The position numbers were made by a program, and so were the translations under genes. The notes under the pieces were generated by a model. The model ran no database searches. It had not been told where the DNA came from and worked only from the letters and a program-made list of their open reading frames with translations. A stretch of DNA of 64,000 nucleotides from Spirosomataceae bacterium TFI 002 (GTDB lineage Bacteria; Bacteroidota; Bacteroidia; Cytophagales; Spirosomataceae): assembly GCA_900230115.1 (NCBI GenBank), contig LT907983.1, positions 3,921,001-3,985,000 of the forward strand, given 5' to 3'. Positions 37,612 through 46,066 of this stretch are shown one piece after another. Each line of letters begins with the position of its first letter. The first letter of the stretch is position 1.

Positions 37612-37635
37612 AAAAAATCCAGCAATGTGCTGGAT
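37612..37635 (-). terminator. Intrinsic terminator/attenuator directly before the MFS gene
   Basis: A perfect 8-bp stem (ATCCAGCA and TGCTGGAT, 37617-37624 with 37628-37635), 3-nt loop, then six T on the minus strand. It ends 13 nt before the ATG at 37598 and 30 nt after the leader ORF stop. Confidence 0.8.
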
Positions 37636-37665
37636 CATCAAAAAAAACAATATTTTTTTCAATCA

Positions 37666-37740
37666 TTACACACGTTTGTCGGCATTATTCCATTTGGAAT
37701 AGGCTCTACAGACAATAGTAAGTGCTGATCGTTTTTTCAT
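37666..37740 (-). CDS. Putative 24-residue leader peptide of the MFS transporter
   Basis: ATG at 37740, stop TAA at 37666-37668. The product is a basic peptide starting MKKRSALTIV and ending ADKRV, with CRAYSKWNN in the middle. An exact TAnnTTTG promoter ends 8 nt before the ATG, so the mRNA would be nearly leaderless. The region GATCAGCAC at codons 4-7 resembles the terminator 5' arm GATCCAGCAC and could compete for its 3' arm. This is either a regulatory leader peptide or a small independent gene with its own promoter and terminator. I do not recognise the sequence. Confidence 0.45.
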   Translation of the reverse strand: MKKRSALTIVCRAYSKWNNADKRV

Positions 37741-37748
37741 TTCGGGTA

Positions 37749-37778
37749 CAAATGTAAGGTTTATCTTCAATTTGCAAA
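37749..37778 (-). promoter_or_regulatory. TTTG-N18-TACATTTG promoter of the MFS leader
   Basis: On the minus strand, TACATTTG (37749-37756) is an exact -7 box and TTTG (37775-37778) is 18 nt upstream, close to ideal for Bacteroidota. ACCCGAAA follows, as after the queA promoter. Confidence 0.65.
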
Positions 37779-37824
37779 ATTGTGTTTACATTACTTGCAG
37801 TGAATAGGGTTTTGGAATTACCTC

Positions 37825-38007
37825 TCAACTTTCTTTTAAAAGATATTTTCTTCTAATAGGGTTTAGCAAAAACTTCTTTTGCAAGGTGAAGCTATCAGGG
37901 TGGGAGAGATTAAAGAGTTTTGACCATTCTGCAAATCGATCTGGTTCGGCTAATTGAAACGCAGACTTGTCAATTTTCTTGGAGATTAGATATTCTTCAA
38001 AACTCAT
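37825..38007 (-). CDS. Small protein of unknown function (60 residues)
   Basis: 60 residues, soluble, rich in charged and aromatic residues: SFEEYLISKKIDKSAFQLAE at the start, WSKLFNLSHPDSFTLQKKFL and NPIRRKYLL at the end. I recall short Bacteroidota proteins with the same LNPIRRKY ending, so it is probably a real conserved gene. Its ATG overlaps the acyltransferase stop by one base (TAATG), indicating translational coupling. Function is unknown. Confidence 0.75.
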   Translation of the reverse strand: MSFEEYLISKKIDKSAFQLAEPDRFAEWSKLFNLSHPDSFTLQKKFLLNPIRRKYLLKES

Positions 38008-39116
38008 TAGTAACCAAATTTATTTTTCAATTTATTAATCGGCTTTTCAACTAAAAACCATGAAATAGTAGCCAAGACAATTGTAATACCGAACAGGAAT
38101 ATAAGCTTGAAAACTTCTGTGCCCAATATACTTGGCGAAAGGTCATGAAGTTTATTTAATATTTTAGAAATATAGCTTTCTGAACTTTCGTGATAAGGAT
38201 TGTAAATCAAATTATGGAAAATATAAACACCATAACTGATTTTGCCAATAAATACGAAAGCATCCCATTCAAACATTTTGCTAATACCTTTAGAGACCGA
38301 ACCAACCGGACGAATTAAGTTTCCAATCAAAAATACTGAGAATAAAGACTCTGATAACCTAAGAAATATCGTGTTTAACCAATTGTGAGTTGGGCTTAAT
38401 TGATGTAACAAAATGCAAATCGACACATATAAAAATAAGCTAAATACCAGCCCGCTCATACTTGAGAAAATGTTAATTAACCTCTCTTTTTGGAAATAAT
38501 GAGCGTAGGCAAGGAGCCCTCCTAAGCCAAAAGCATCTAGGCAGGTTGGCATAAGAACATAGGGTACCACCCAGTCAGTACCATTAAAAAAGAAAAAAGC
38601 TCTCAGCCCTACTGAAAGTAATATCATGCCTACAAGTAATTGCTTTACACTTTTGAAAGGGATAAAAAGCAGCACGAATGGAAAGAAGAGGTAGTATTGC
38701 TCTTCCACAGCAAGTGACCAAAGGTGATCCACTTTGCCCAGCCACTGTGAGTTGTAAGCAATATAATTATTCGTCATATAGCTCACCAATACACCAAAGT
38801 GTTCTCTTACTGCTGGGAAACTAATGATCCACAAAACTGCTAATACCAAATAATAAAGTGGGAAAATTCGAATTGTGCGGCGAATGTAAAACTGTTTGAG
38901 CGAGAAGCCATGACCACGACCAAGAGCAAGATCTTTATCTTTTGCAGCAAGCAAAATACGCGTAATAAGGAAACCACTTAGCACAAAAAAAAGGCAAACT
39001 CCCAAGTAACTAGCTGGAAAGCCAAGCATATCACCAGACCAGTGATCTACCAAAACCAATGCTACCGCCAGAAAGCGAAGTCCATCTAGTGATTTAATAT
39101 ATCCTGTTTTCTTCAT
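38007..39116 (-). CDS. Acyltransferase-3 family (OafA/YrhL-like) membrane protein
   Basis: 369 residues with about 10 helices. The family opening YIKSLDGLRFLAVALVLVDHW carries the catalytic His, followed by GVCLFFVLSGFLITRILL, FYIRRTIRIFPLYYLV with the Arg-rich R-x10-type motif, and WSLAVEEQYYLFFP. These enzymes O-acylate sugars of O-antigens, exopolysaccharide or peptidoglycan. Coupled by TAATG overlaps to the membrane protein upstream and to the 60-residue protein downstream. Confidence 0.92.
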   Translation of the reverse strand: MKKTGYIKSLDGLRFLAVALVLVDHWSGDMLGFPASYLGVCLFFVLSGFLITRILLAAKDKDLALGRGHGFSLKQFYIRRTIRIFPLYYLVLAVLWIISFPAVREHFGVLVSYMTNNYIAYNSQWLGKVDHLWSLAVEEQYYLFFPFVLLFIPFKSVKQLLVGMILLSVGLRAFFFFNGTDWVVPYVLMPTCLDAFGLGGLLAYAHYFQKERLINIFSSMSGLVFSLFLYVSICILLHQLSPTHNWLNTIFLRLSESLFSVFLIGNLIRPVGSVSKGISKMFEWDAFVFIGKISYGVYIFHNLIYNPYHESSESYISKILNKLHDLSPSILGTEVFKLIFLFGITIVLATISWFLVEKPINKLKNKFGY

Positions 39117-40744
39117 TACCAGTTTTTCGCATCCTCAGTGTAAGGAACACCTCTAATTCTAAGTGTTTTGTTTGGGTTAATGAGCTTTAATTTATCGGCT
39201 CTTTTTTCTAAAAAATACATTTGATAAATTCCACTTGGGAAATTTAGCAAACCTAGTCCACCTCTATAAACATCTTGATAGTAACCGAATATCCTTCTCG
39301 ATACGCTATTAATGGGTTCACGTCCAAGGGCAACAAAGAACTCATTGCTATCGCTTTTGGCAATTGCATACAGCTCTGTTTCATCAGAGACTTTGTCAAA
39401 TTCGAAAAATAGAATTTCTTTTTTGCCCAAAACAATACTGTCGATTTTATCATTGTCAACGGGAGCGTTTTGATAATCCAGTATACCAACAATATCAGAA
39501 GGGTAGGGCTTAAAAGAAGTTTTGCTCGATGGTTGATTAAAATTATTGAGTACAAATGACTCATTTTCAGCTTTAGAAACTGAGAAGTATTTGTAGTAGC
39601 CAAGGTACGTGCCAAAGTAAAGAAAGCTTGCAACTATGAGCGAAATCGCTGTTAGCATTTTAGCCAAACTCTTTTTGCTGTAATAGACCGAGTAAATCAT
39701 AATGAGCAATATTGCCATAAATGAATACATCTTGTATTTACTCGTTAAAATAATAGAGGCATCGTAGTGGATTCTATTGATACAAACTACTGCCAATGTT
39801 CCTGCTATAAATAAACCGCTAGAAAGTAAAAAAAGTAGGCCATTTGGCTTTTCTCTTCCGTACCTTATTGCCCTAAAGAAAGGATAGAATATCAATGCAA
39901 TAGCTATAACTGATAGTAAAAATCCAATAATGGTAAGTAAACTATTACCAAGAGAAATAGAAAATTCATCAAAGAAAAATGCCGAGGCAATACTCATCAT
40001 AAATGCCTGAACAGCTACTAAATTGATGGTAATAACTTTGGAAGGGATTTCGCTGTAACCAATAAAATATATGAACAGAAAAATGGCAAAGGTTATCAAC
40101 CATGCAATCGCAAATTTATAATCCTTCTTTAGAATCAAAATACCAAGTGCTAGCATTGGTGTCAAAATCCCATTTCCACTAGTAAATAATGCAGTAACAG
40201 CGAAAAGGATTGCTAAAACGTAATAAAATATGTTGGCAAATTTGCTCTTTTCTTCGAGAGAGAATGATAAAATGTAAAAAGAAGCAAAGCTTAAGAAAAC
40301 GATCCAGAAGTTTTGAATTGATGCCATGCCCCACAATAAGTTTTCAACAGTTGAAAAGCTAAAAAGGCATAAAGCTGAAATAAAATAGAATACAGGGTGT
40401 AGTGCAAATCGTCGAATAAGTAAGGCAAAGATGCTCCAGACTCCTATTAAACCTACAAACCCTAGATACTGCATGGCTTTGAAGTCTAAAAAGCCTAAGT
40501 ACTTGAAAATGCCCAAAGAAAATATACGTGTTAAAGCAATTCTATGCTCATTATGATAGGCAAAGATTGATTTAAAGTTTTCGAACCCACTTGTCTCCAA
40601 GTTATATTTATCTACAAAAACACGAATTGCATGATCATCCCAGTGAGGTGCGTTTACTCCAAAAGTAAATAAAGAGTAAAAGAGGATAGCTATAGGAGCA
40701 AATCCTATGCCTACAAATACGGCCTTTGGGGTTTTATCTAGCAT
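39116..40744 (-). CDS. Polytopic membrane protein of unknown function
   Basis: 542 residues. About 11 predicted helices fill residues 10-385, followed by a soluble C-terminal domain of about 150 residues (from SVSKAENESF) containing GREPINSVSRRIFGYYQDVY. The N-terminal half has APHWDDHAI and YHNEHRIALTRIF, with acidic and His residues in the first periplasmic loop, reminiscent of GT-C glycosyltransferases. I do not recognise a named family. ATG 40744 overlaps the GT39 stop by one base (TGATG); it ends in a TAATG overlap with the acyltransferase. Confidence 0.78.
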   Translation of the reverse strand: MLDKTPKAVFVGIGFAPIAILFYSLFTFGVNAPHWDDHAIRVFVDKYNLETSGFENFKSIFAYHNEHRIALTRIFSLGIFKYLGFLDFKAMQYLGFVGLIGVWSIFALLIRRFALHPVFYFISALCLFSFSTVENLLWGMASIQNFWIVFLSFASFYILSFSLEEKSKFANIFYYVLAILFAVTALFTSGNGILTPMLALGILILKKDYKFAIAWLITFAIFLFIYFIGYSEIPSKVITINLVAVQAFMMSIASAFFFDEFSISLGNSLLTIIGFLLSVIAIALIFYPFFRAIRYGREKPNGLLFLLSSGLFIAGTLAVVCINRIHYDASIILTSKYKMYSFMAILLIMIYSVYYSKKSLAKMLTAISLIVASFLYFGTYLGYYKYFSVSKAENESFVLNNFNQPSSKTSFKPYPSDIVGILDYQNAPVDNDKIDSIVLGKKEILFFEFDKVSDETELYAIAKSDSNEFFVALGREPINSVSRRIFGYYQDVYRGGLGLLNFPSGIYQMYFLEKRADKLKLINPNKTLRIRGVPYTEDAKNW

Positions 40745-42462
40745 CAATATCTGTATTTAGAATTATTAAAATCAAAAAGTAATAAACGTTCTCCGTTTTC
40801 CTTTTGAAGAAATACTTTATTAGGTTCACTTTGATCTATTCTTTGAATAAAATAGTCATTAGGTTCAAAGTAAATATTCAGGTATTGTGCATCTAAAATA
40901 CTCTTAGGCTTTTCTGCTTCACCGAGGTGTCCAGTATATACGTTTCCATCAAATGAAGGTAAAATCAATGTATCACCTTTGTTATAGTTACTTTTGACTT
41001 TTTCGGCAACTGCCCAATAGGGATTAGGAATTCGAGCTTCAGTTCTAAATGAGTATCGTGCAGATACATCTTCAAAGATCAAATTCAATTCTTTACCTAG
41101 TGGGAAAAGTTGAAGTGCCAACAATAATATAAAAACAGGGGTGAAAGGCTTGAAGTTTTGGATCAATCCATAAAAACCTACTGCCATGAGCATGGCAATA
41201 AATGGAATGGAATTGGCAATGTACCTATGCGAAAGTGAAGTTGTATGTCCCGATTTAAAAGCATCAAAAATGACGTATAAAAGAGGCAGGATACTAGCAA
41301 GGATCAAAAATACTACATACTTGCGTAGAATTTTACTTAATGAAATTCCATAAATAACTGCAAATAGAAGCAAACCTCGAAGTAGTAATGTTTTATCAAA
41401 ACCATTAAAAAATACAATTCCTGCACCTGCTGCTATCACTACAATAACGCCTAGGATGAACTTCGAGTACTTTTTGAAAAATACGAGCGAAATTAAACTT
41501 GCCGAAGCAAATACAATAAATATACTCAGGTTACGAATCCCATTAAAAGTTGGTAAGAAGTCGAAACTGAAGACATTGGCATCTAGAATCATGCTCGATG
41601 CCATTTTGCTCACATTTGTTAATGTGCTAGGCTCTACAATACCTCTCATTGGGTTTTCTAAATAAGGTAGTTTCGAAAGTGCCAAGTGAAGTGCGTTTTT
41701 GTCTTCTAAGAATTGCATTGACCATTGCCCTCCGCCCGCAACCATCCAATAAGCCATTACTGCTAAAGTAAATGCACCTGCTCCTAATAGGAAATACCAT
41801 TTTTTTGCATTTCTGAGATATACAACGGCAATGACTACATGTACAAGGAGGATTACAAAATTGAGGTAATGATTGAGTAAACTTAAGCTTGCAACCGCAG
41901 CATATAATATAGCGAGTTTTACATTTTTTGAATCTGATTTCAAGAGCTTGAGAAACAAATAGGAAGCCACTACCAATAAGAAAAAACTTAAGCTATAGCT
42001 ACGTGCAAAGTGTGCTTGCGAAATAAGAAGTGGGTCTATTGCAACAAAAAACATTGCCCATAGTCCAATAGGGACTGAGTCGAGAAGGTCTTTGCAAAAC
42101 CAGAATATCATGACCAACAAAAGCATACTGAAAAGCACGCTCATTAGCCTCATCGCAATATCCGACTTGCCAAATACCTTAACCCATACATGCATCAATG
42201 TATTGTGCGTAATGTGCGTTCCGAAATCGGCCCTAGCAACTGCCTGATAATAATCTTGAAGATTTCGATCCTTCCAGTAATCTTTTGGAGTGAAAACCTC
42301 TTTGTCGTAAAGTTCTGGTTGGTTATACCCGCCTACACAAATACCGTGGATATTAAGTAGCGTAAATTTTTCGTCCGTATTGAGACCATATTCACCTAGG
42401 TTTATCAGCCTAAGGCACAATGCCAAGACTAAGATTAAAACAAAGGAAAAACGTTGGAGCAT
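40744..42462 (-). CDS. GT39-type (ArnT-like) glycosyltransferase
   Basis: About 572 residues with 11-12 helices and a C-terminal periplasmic part. The first loop has LINLGEYGLNTDEKF with the acidic pair of GT-C enzymes, then TLMHVWVKVFGKSDIAMRL and AIDPLLISQAHFARSYSLSFFLL, matching PMT/ArnT-like proteins. These move a sugar from a polyprenyl phosphate onto lipid or protein outside the membrane. ATG 42462 is preferred over the in-frame TTG at 42480. A palindromic AT hairpin lies upstream at 42527. Confidence 0.85.
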   Translation of the reverse strand: MLQRFSFVLILVLALCLRLINLGEYGLNTDEKFTLLNIHGICVGGYNQPELYDKEVFTPKDYWKDRNLQDYYQAVARADFGTHITHNTLMHVWVKVFGKSDIAMRLMSVLFSMLLLVMIFWFCKDLLDSVPIGLWAMFFVAIDPLLISQAHFARSYSLSFFLLVVASYLFLKLLKSDSKNVKLAILYAAVASLSLLNHYLNFVILLVHVVIAVVYLRNAKKWYFLLGAGAFTLAVMAYWMVAGGGQWSMQFLEDKNALHLALSKLPYLENPMRGIVEPSTLTNVSKMASSMILDANVFSFDFLPTFNGIRNLSIFIVFASASLISLVFFKKYSKFILGVIVVIAAGAGIVFFNGFDKTLLLRGLLLFAVIYGISLSKILRKYVVFLILASILPLLYVIFDAFKSGHTTSLSHRYIANSIPFIAMLMAVGFYGLIQNFKPFTPVFILLLALQLFPLGKELNLIFEDVSARYSFRTEARIPNPYWAVAEKVKSNYNKGDTLILPSFDGNVYTGHLGEAEKPKSILDAQYLNIYFEPNDYFIQRIDQSEPNKVFLQKENGERLLLFDFNNSKYRY

Positions 42463-42526
42463 TTGGTCTTTAGAATTCAAATTAGAGGAATATTGCAGGG
42501 CAAATCTAGGGCATTTTCTTCGATTT

Positions 42527-42545
42527 AAAAGTATCGAATACTTTT
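42527..42545. terminator. AT-rich palindromic hairpin at the OmpA gene end
   Basis: AAAAGTAT-CGA-ATACTTTT, an 8-bp perfect stem that overlaps the stop codon of the OmpA gene at 42544. It could be a weak terminator; the T-run is only four bases and interrupted. Confidence 0.35.
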
Positions 42546-44604
42546 ACATTTTCAATATGGTGAACTCCACCCTTCTGTTTTTCTCACGCATTTCGGGTGT
42601 TGAGTTACTGCTAAGTGGTTTCATAGGCCCCCATGACTTGGTTTGAATTCTTTTTCCATTTATTCCACCCTTCTCAATCATGTATTTTCTTACTTCATTT
42701 ACTCGGTCTTTAGCTAGTTGTACGTTCAATGTAAAGTCACCTTGATTGTCGGTGTGTCCCTCAAGTAGTACGACCATGTCTTGGTATTTCTGCATGAGTT
42801 CAATCATTTTTTTCAATTCGTCATAGGAGCTTTCGTTGATTTCGTATTTACCCTGTTCAAATTGGACATTTTCTAAAACCATCTTTTGACCAGCCTTCAT
42901 GGGAGTAAGAGAAAAAACTCTGTCGATTTCAATATAGTTTTTCTCTCGACTTAGGTCTATAACTTGGGATTTTTCTAAATATCCATCTTTTACGAAACTG
43001 AACGTATATTTTCCTCCTAGCGGTACAAAGCCGCTAAACTCATTTGTTTCCTCATCATAGTCAAAAACAATGCTTTCAATATCTATAGAGTCAATATCGA
43101 CACTGATTTTTGGTTTTTCTCCAAAGTAAGTATTGCTTATCTCATCTTTGATTTTGAAACGAAGGAGTGCAACTGGGTTTGGCTTAATAGAGTTGAAAAG
43201 GCTGAGCTTGAAAATGTCTTCTTCACCAATTGAGTTGTCTTTAGTACTTAAATACGCAAAGTCTCCACTAGCTGGTAGGGTAAAGTAACCATCCCAAAAT
43301 GGTGAATTAATAGATGGGCCTAAGTTTTTAGGTTCGCTCCAATTGTTCCATGTACTATCTAACCTTTTCGAAACAAAAATATCAGCACTTCCATAACCAG
43401 CGTGACCTTTGGAATTAAAATATAGTGTGTTTTTGTCGATAGATAAAAATGGTGAACCTTCATCCTCAGCTGAGTTAATACTTTGGCCCAGATTTAGTGG
43501 TTTACTGTAGTTTCCATCTGATTTTAAGAAAGATACATAAAGGTCCTTGCCACCATAGCTTTCATTTCTTTTCAGCCCCATGATTAGGACTTTTTCGTCA
43601 TGACTAATTGAAAACTCAATTTTGATTTCATTTTCGTTCGTTTCTTTATTCAAAGTACCCAAGGCTTGGAAATAGTCAATTTTTACTTCTTCTGGGTAGC
43701 TCCATTTACCATTCTTGAATGTTGTCTTTGATAAACCAAGTGATAAGTTTCCGTTTTTGTAGACATTAAGGATATACAAGTTTTTCCCATCAGCAGAGAC
43801 TGTAGCTGCAGCATTGTCCTTGTCATCATTTATTGGTGATCCTATATTTGCGGCATTTGCCCATATTCCATTGGTACCCATTTTAGAGTACCATATGTCT
43901 TGGGCGATATTTGCTCCGTTCTTTTTATCGTGGATATTGTCAGGGTGACCTATTCGAGTGAAAAATAAGGTTTTTCCATCTGGAGTTATTATGGGAGCGA
44001 CTTCGCCATTTCTGGAGTTTATAGATGTTCCCAAGTTTTCTTTTACGAGATTCTCAGGCATGTCAGCAGCTAAATTGATATCTGCTTTTATGCTTGATTC
44101 AGTACTCATCGCAATGGCATCTATTTGCTTTTCACCTTTTGCCATCATATGATTGATGAGTAGTTTAATAGAAACTATTTTCTTGCCTTGAGCATCTACA
44201 CTAACATTCCACAATCGTCCACTTAATTTAGGTCGGTTTTCGGAGTTTTGATAGAGTAAAATTTCTTCTTTGGATGCTGTATAACCAAATATCCTGGCAA
44301 TGCCGCCTGGGTTATGGGTTTCAGCAATTGCAACAGTTTTTGGAACTATTGCTTTCTCAAAGGAGACATGAATGTAATCTTCTCCAAATGAGCTTCCACT
44401 CGGTTGCCATGCACAATAAGATACGATTGTTTGTGGGTATACATTTGGCCTGCCAAGAATTTGCATTCCTCTATTTCTTGGAGAGTATTGTGGGTCAGTT
44501 TTCTCCGACGAAACCTCAATAACTTTATTTGCCCATAAAACTTCTTGAGCAAATGTAAGTGAGGAAACTAGGGAGAGAATAAAGAAAATTAAATGTCGGA
44601 TCAT
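42544..44604 (-). CDS. OmpA-family protein with PD40 β-propeller repeats
   Basis: 686 residues with a signal peptide (ending SLTFAQ). Residues 30-180 form a β-rich N-terminal domain; residues 195-475 hold PD40-like repeats (APIITPDGKTLFFTRIG, AATVSADGKNLYILN, EGSPFLSIDKNTLYFNSKG). A small carboxypeptidase-like domain follows, then an OmpA domain (LLEGHTDNQGDFTLNVQLAKDRV, KSWGPMKPLSSN, EKNRRVEFTIL). This type is common in Bacteroidota, including T9SS/gliding-associated proteins, and anchors to peptidoglycan. Its exact partner is not visible here. Confidence 0.88.
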   Translation of the reverse strand: MIRHLIFFILSLVSSLTFAQEVLWANKVIEVSSEKTDPQYSPRNRGMQILGRPNVYPQTIVSYCAWQPSGSSFGEDYIHVSFEKAIVPKTVAIAETHNPGGIARIFGYTASKEEILLYQNSENRPKLSGRLWNVSVDAQGKKIVSIKLLINHMMAKGEKQIDAIAMSTESSIKADINLAADMPENLVKENLGTSINSRNGEVAPIITPDGKTLFFTRIGHPDNIHDKKNGANIAQDIWYSKMGTNGIWANAANIGSPINDDKDNAAATVSADGKNLYILNVYKNGNLSLGLSKTTFKNGKWSYPEEVKIDYFQALGTLNKETNENEIKIEFSISHDEKVLIMGLKRNESYGGKDLYVSFLKSDGNYSKPLNLGQSINSAEDEGSPFLSIDKNTLYFNSKGHAGYGSADIFVSKRLDSTWNNWSEPKNLGPSINSPFWDGYFTLPASGDFAYLSTKDNSIGEEDIFKLSLFNSIKPNPVALLRFKIKDEISNTYFGEKPKISVDIDSIDIESIVFDYDEETNEFSGFVPLGGKYTFSFVKDGYLEKSQVIDLSREKNYIEIDRVFSLTPMKAGQKMVLENVQFEQGKYEINESSYDELKKMIELMQKYQDMVVLLEGHTDNQGDFTLNVQLAKDRVNEVRKYMIEKGGINGKRIQTKSWGPMKPLSSNSTPEMREKNRRVEFTILKM

Positions 44605-45016
44605 TTCAGTTAAAAAGTCGCCAATTATAAAAACGACTTCTTTACAGTATTATTTATTTATCGGTATGTGGTAAATCCTTTAAAGATGCAAAATACCTTC
44701 ATTTTGATCAATAAGAATGGTAAATATTTTTTAATGCCTGAATCGAAAATGCATTGAAAATCGATCATTTTGGGGTTTCATTTTTGGGTCAAGTATCCAG
44801 CTTATTCGCAAACTAATATCACTTCTATCAACGAATAACAATGAGAAAAATTGAGGTAATAAAAATTGGAAACCCTCTACTTTTTTTGTGATGTAATTTA
44901 CTTTTAAGTCAATATAACCCTTCATAAAATATTGATGGGATTTAATTTGGCTTTATTACCCTGAAACTATAATTCCATTATTATTCGTTAATTGCTTGAA
45001 ATAGTTAACCAAGCAA
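44605..45016. other. 412-bp intergenic region with a weak hairpin and a degenerate dispersed repeat
   Basis: Divergent genes flank it. At 44612-44639, AAGTCG and CGACTT form a 6-bp stem with a 13-nt loop and a T-run on the minus strand just before the OmpA ATG; it could be an attenuator but is weak. At about 44740-44815 the minus strand reads ISWILDPKMKPQNDR in one frame, which looks like a decayed copy of the short dispersed element usually mis-annotated as LDPRMKPEDD proteins. No convincing promoter box was found. Confidence 0.45.
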
Positions 45017-46066
45017 TTGAGAGTTCTGTTTATAGTTTTTGCAATCTTCTTTACTTTGAGTCTTAAGGCTCAAAATAAAATTGTATTGGGCAATCCGCAA
45101 ACAGTTATAAAAAGTGACAAATATAAAGTTATGGCTATCATCGATAGCACGGGTGCAGAGAACTTGGGTAGAATATTCAATTCAGGTTCCACCAAAGGCC
45201 CTTTAGAGCTAAATTACACTAGTCTAAATCGTTATATAGCGAAGAGTTTCTCTTCTCAGTCTGTTGGGAGAGACGTGTCTATTGTTCTGAAGAATTTGGA
45301 GTTTTCAGAAAATATGGGTGAAAAATACCTAGTTAATGGAGGTTTAAAGCTTCAAGTTGATTTCTATATCCATTACGACAGTGATACGATTTTGCTGTAT
45401 CAAGCCAAAGGAGGAAGTAAATACCAACGAAGTATTTCTTTTGGATATGAAGAACGATTAGGTGAATTGATAACCCAAAGTTTAAACTCGAGTTTTGAAA
45501 ACTTTGATAAATATGTGAATGAAAATTACCTCAAATTGGAGTGTTTTAATAAAGGCTCTTTGGTAGAGATTAAACCTTATCGCACTGGGTCGTCTAGCGA
45601 CACTTTATTTTACAACAATGGGAAACTTTCTTGGACAAATTTCAAAGCAGAGCCCAGGTCAACTTCTAGATTTTCTGCTGCAATTTTCCCAAGTTTTAAT
45701 ATCAGGAGCACCTATGTGATGGAAAACGGATTCCTAAAAGCCACCATTTATCCTTCGGTATACATGGTTGAGAATATGTCTTGGGTGAAGCAAGATGCCA
45801 TAAATTCATACAGCTTAGGTCACGAAAAGTTACACTTTGATATTACATATTTGGCCGCTCAGCGTTTGCTTAAAGTATTGCAGAATGTAAAAGCAAATAC
45901 AGTAAGAGACCTACAGAGTTTTATACAATATGAGTACTTAGAAGCATTTAGGTACATGAACCGCATGCAAGATCTATACGACGAAGAAACCAAACACGGT
46001 ATTAACGAAGATGCACAAATACAATGGGCAGCTAGAATTAAATCGGAATTAGCGGCTATTCAATAA
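45017..46066 (+). CDS. Secreted DUF922-like predicted metalloprotease
   Basis: 349 residues with a signal peptide (FIVFAIFFTLSLKAQ) starting at the TTG at 45017. The C-terminal half has an HExxH site (HEKLH, 269-273) followed by FDITYLAAQRL, and YDEETKHGIN (321-330), the pattern of DUF922 predicted zinc proteases. The N-terminal 180 residues match nothing I recognise. The 3' end overlaps the convergent OmpA gene by 11 bp. Proteolytic activity is inferred only. Confidence 0.72.
   Translation: MRVLFIVFAIFFTLSLKAQNKIVLGNPQTVIKSDKYKVMAIIDSTGAENLGRIFNSGSTKGPLELNYTSLNRYIAKSFSSQSVGRDVSIVLKNLEFSENMGEKYLVNGGLKLQVDFYIHYDSDTILLYQAKGGSKYQRSISFGYEERLGELITQSLNSSFENFDKYVNENYLKLECFNKGSLVEIKPYRTGSSSDTLFYNNGKLSWTNFKAEPRSTSRFSAAIFPSFNIRSTYVMENGFLKATIYPSVYMVENMSWVKQDAINSYSLGHEKLHFDITYLAAQRLLKVLQNVKANTVRDLQSFIQYEYLEAFRYMNRMQDLYDEETKHGINEDAQIQWAARIKSELAAIQ

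Noticed and set aside
37599-37625. Longer start of the MFS gene at 37625
   Set aside because: The ATG is in the loop/arm of a terminator hairpin; the ATG at 37598 fits the family N-terminus.
44731-44925. 64-residue minus-strand ORF
   Set aside because: Its sequence resembles translated dispersed-repeat DNA (LDPKMKP) and it has no start signal or homology to a real protein family that I recognise.
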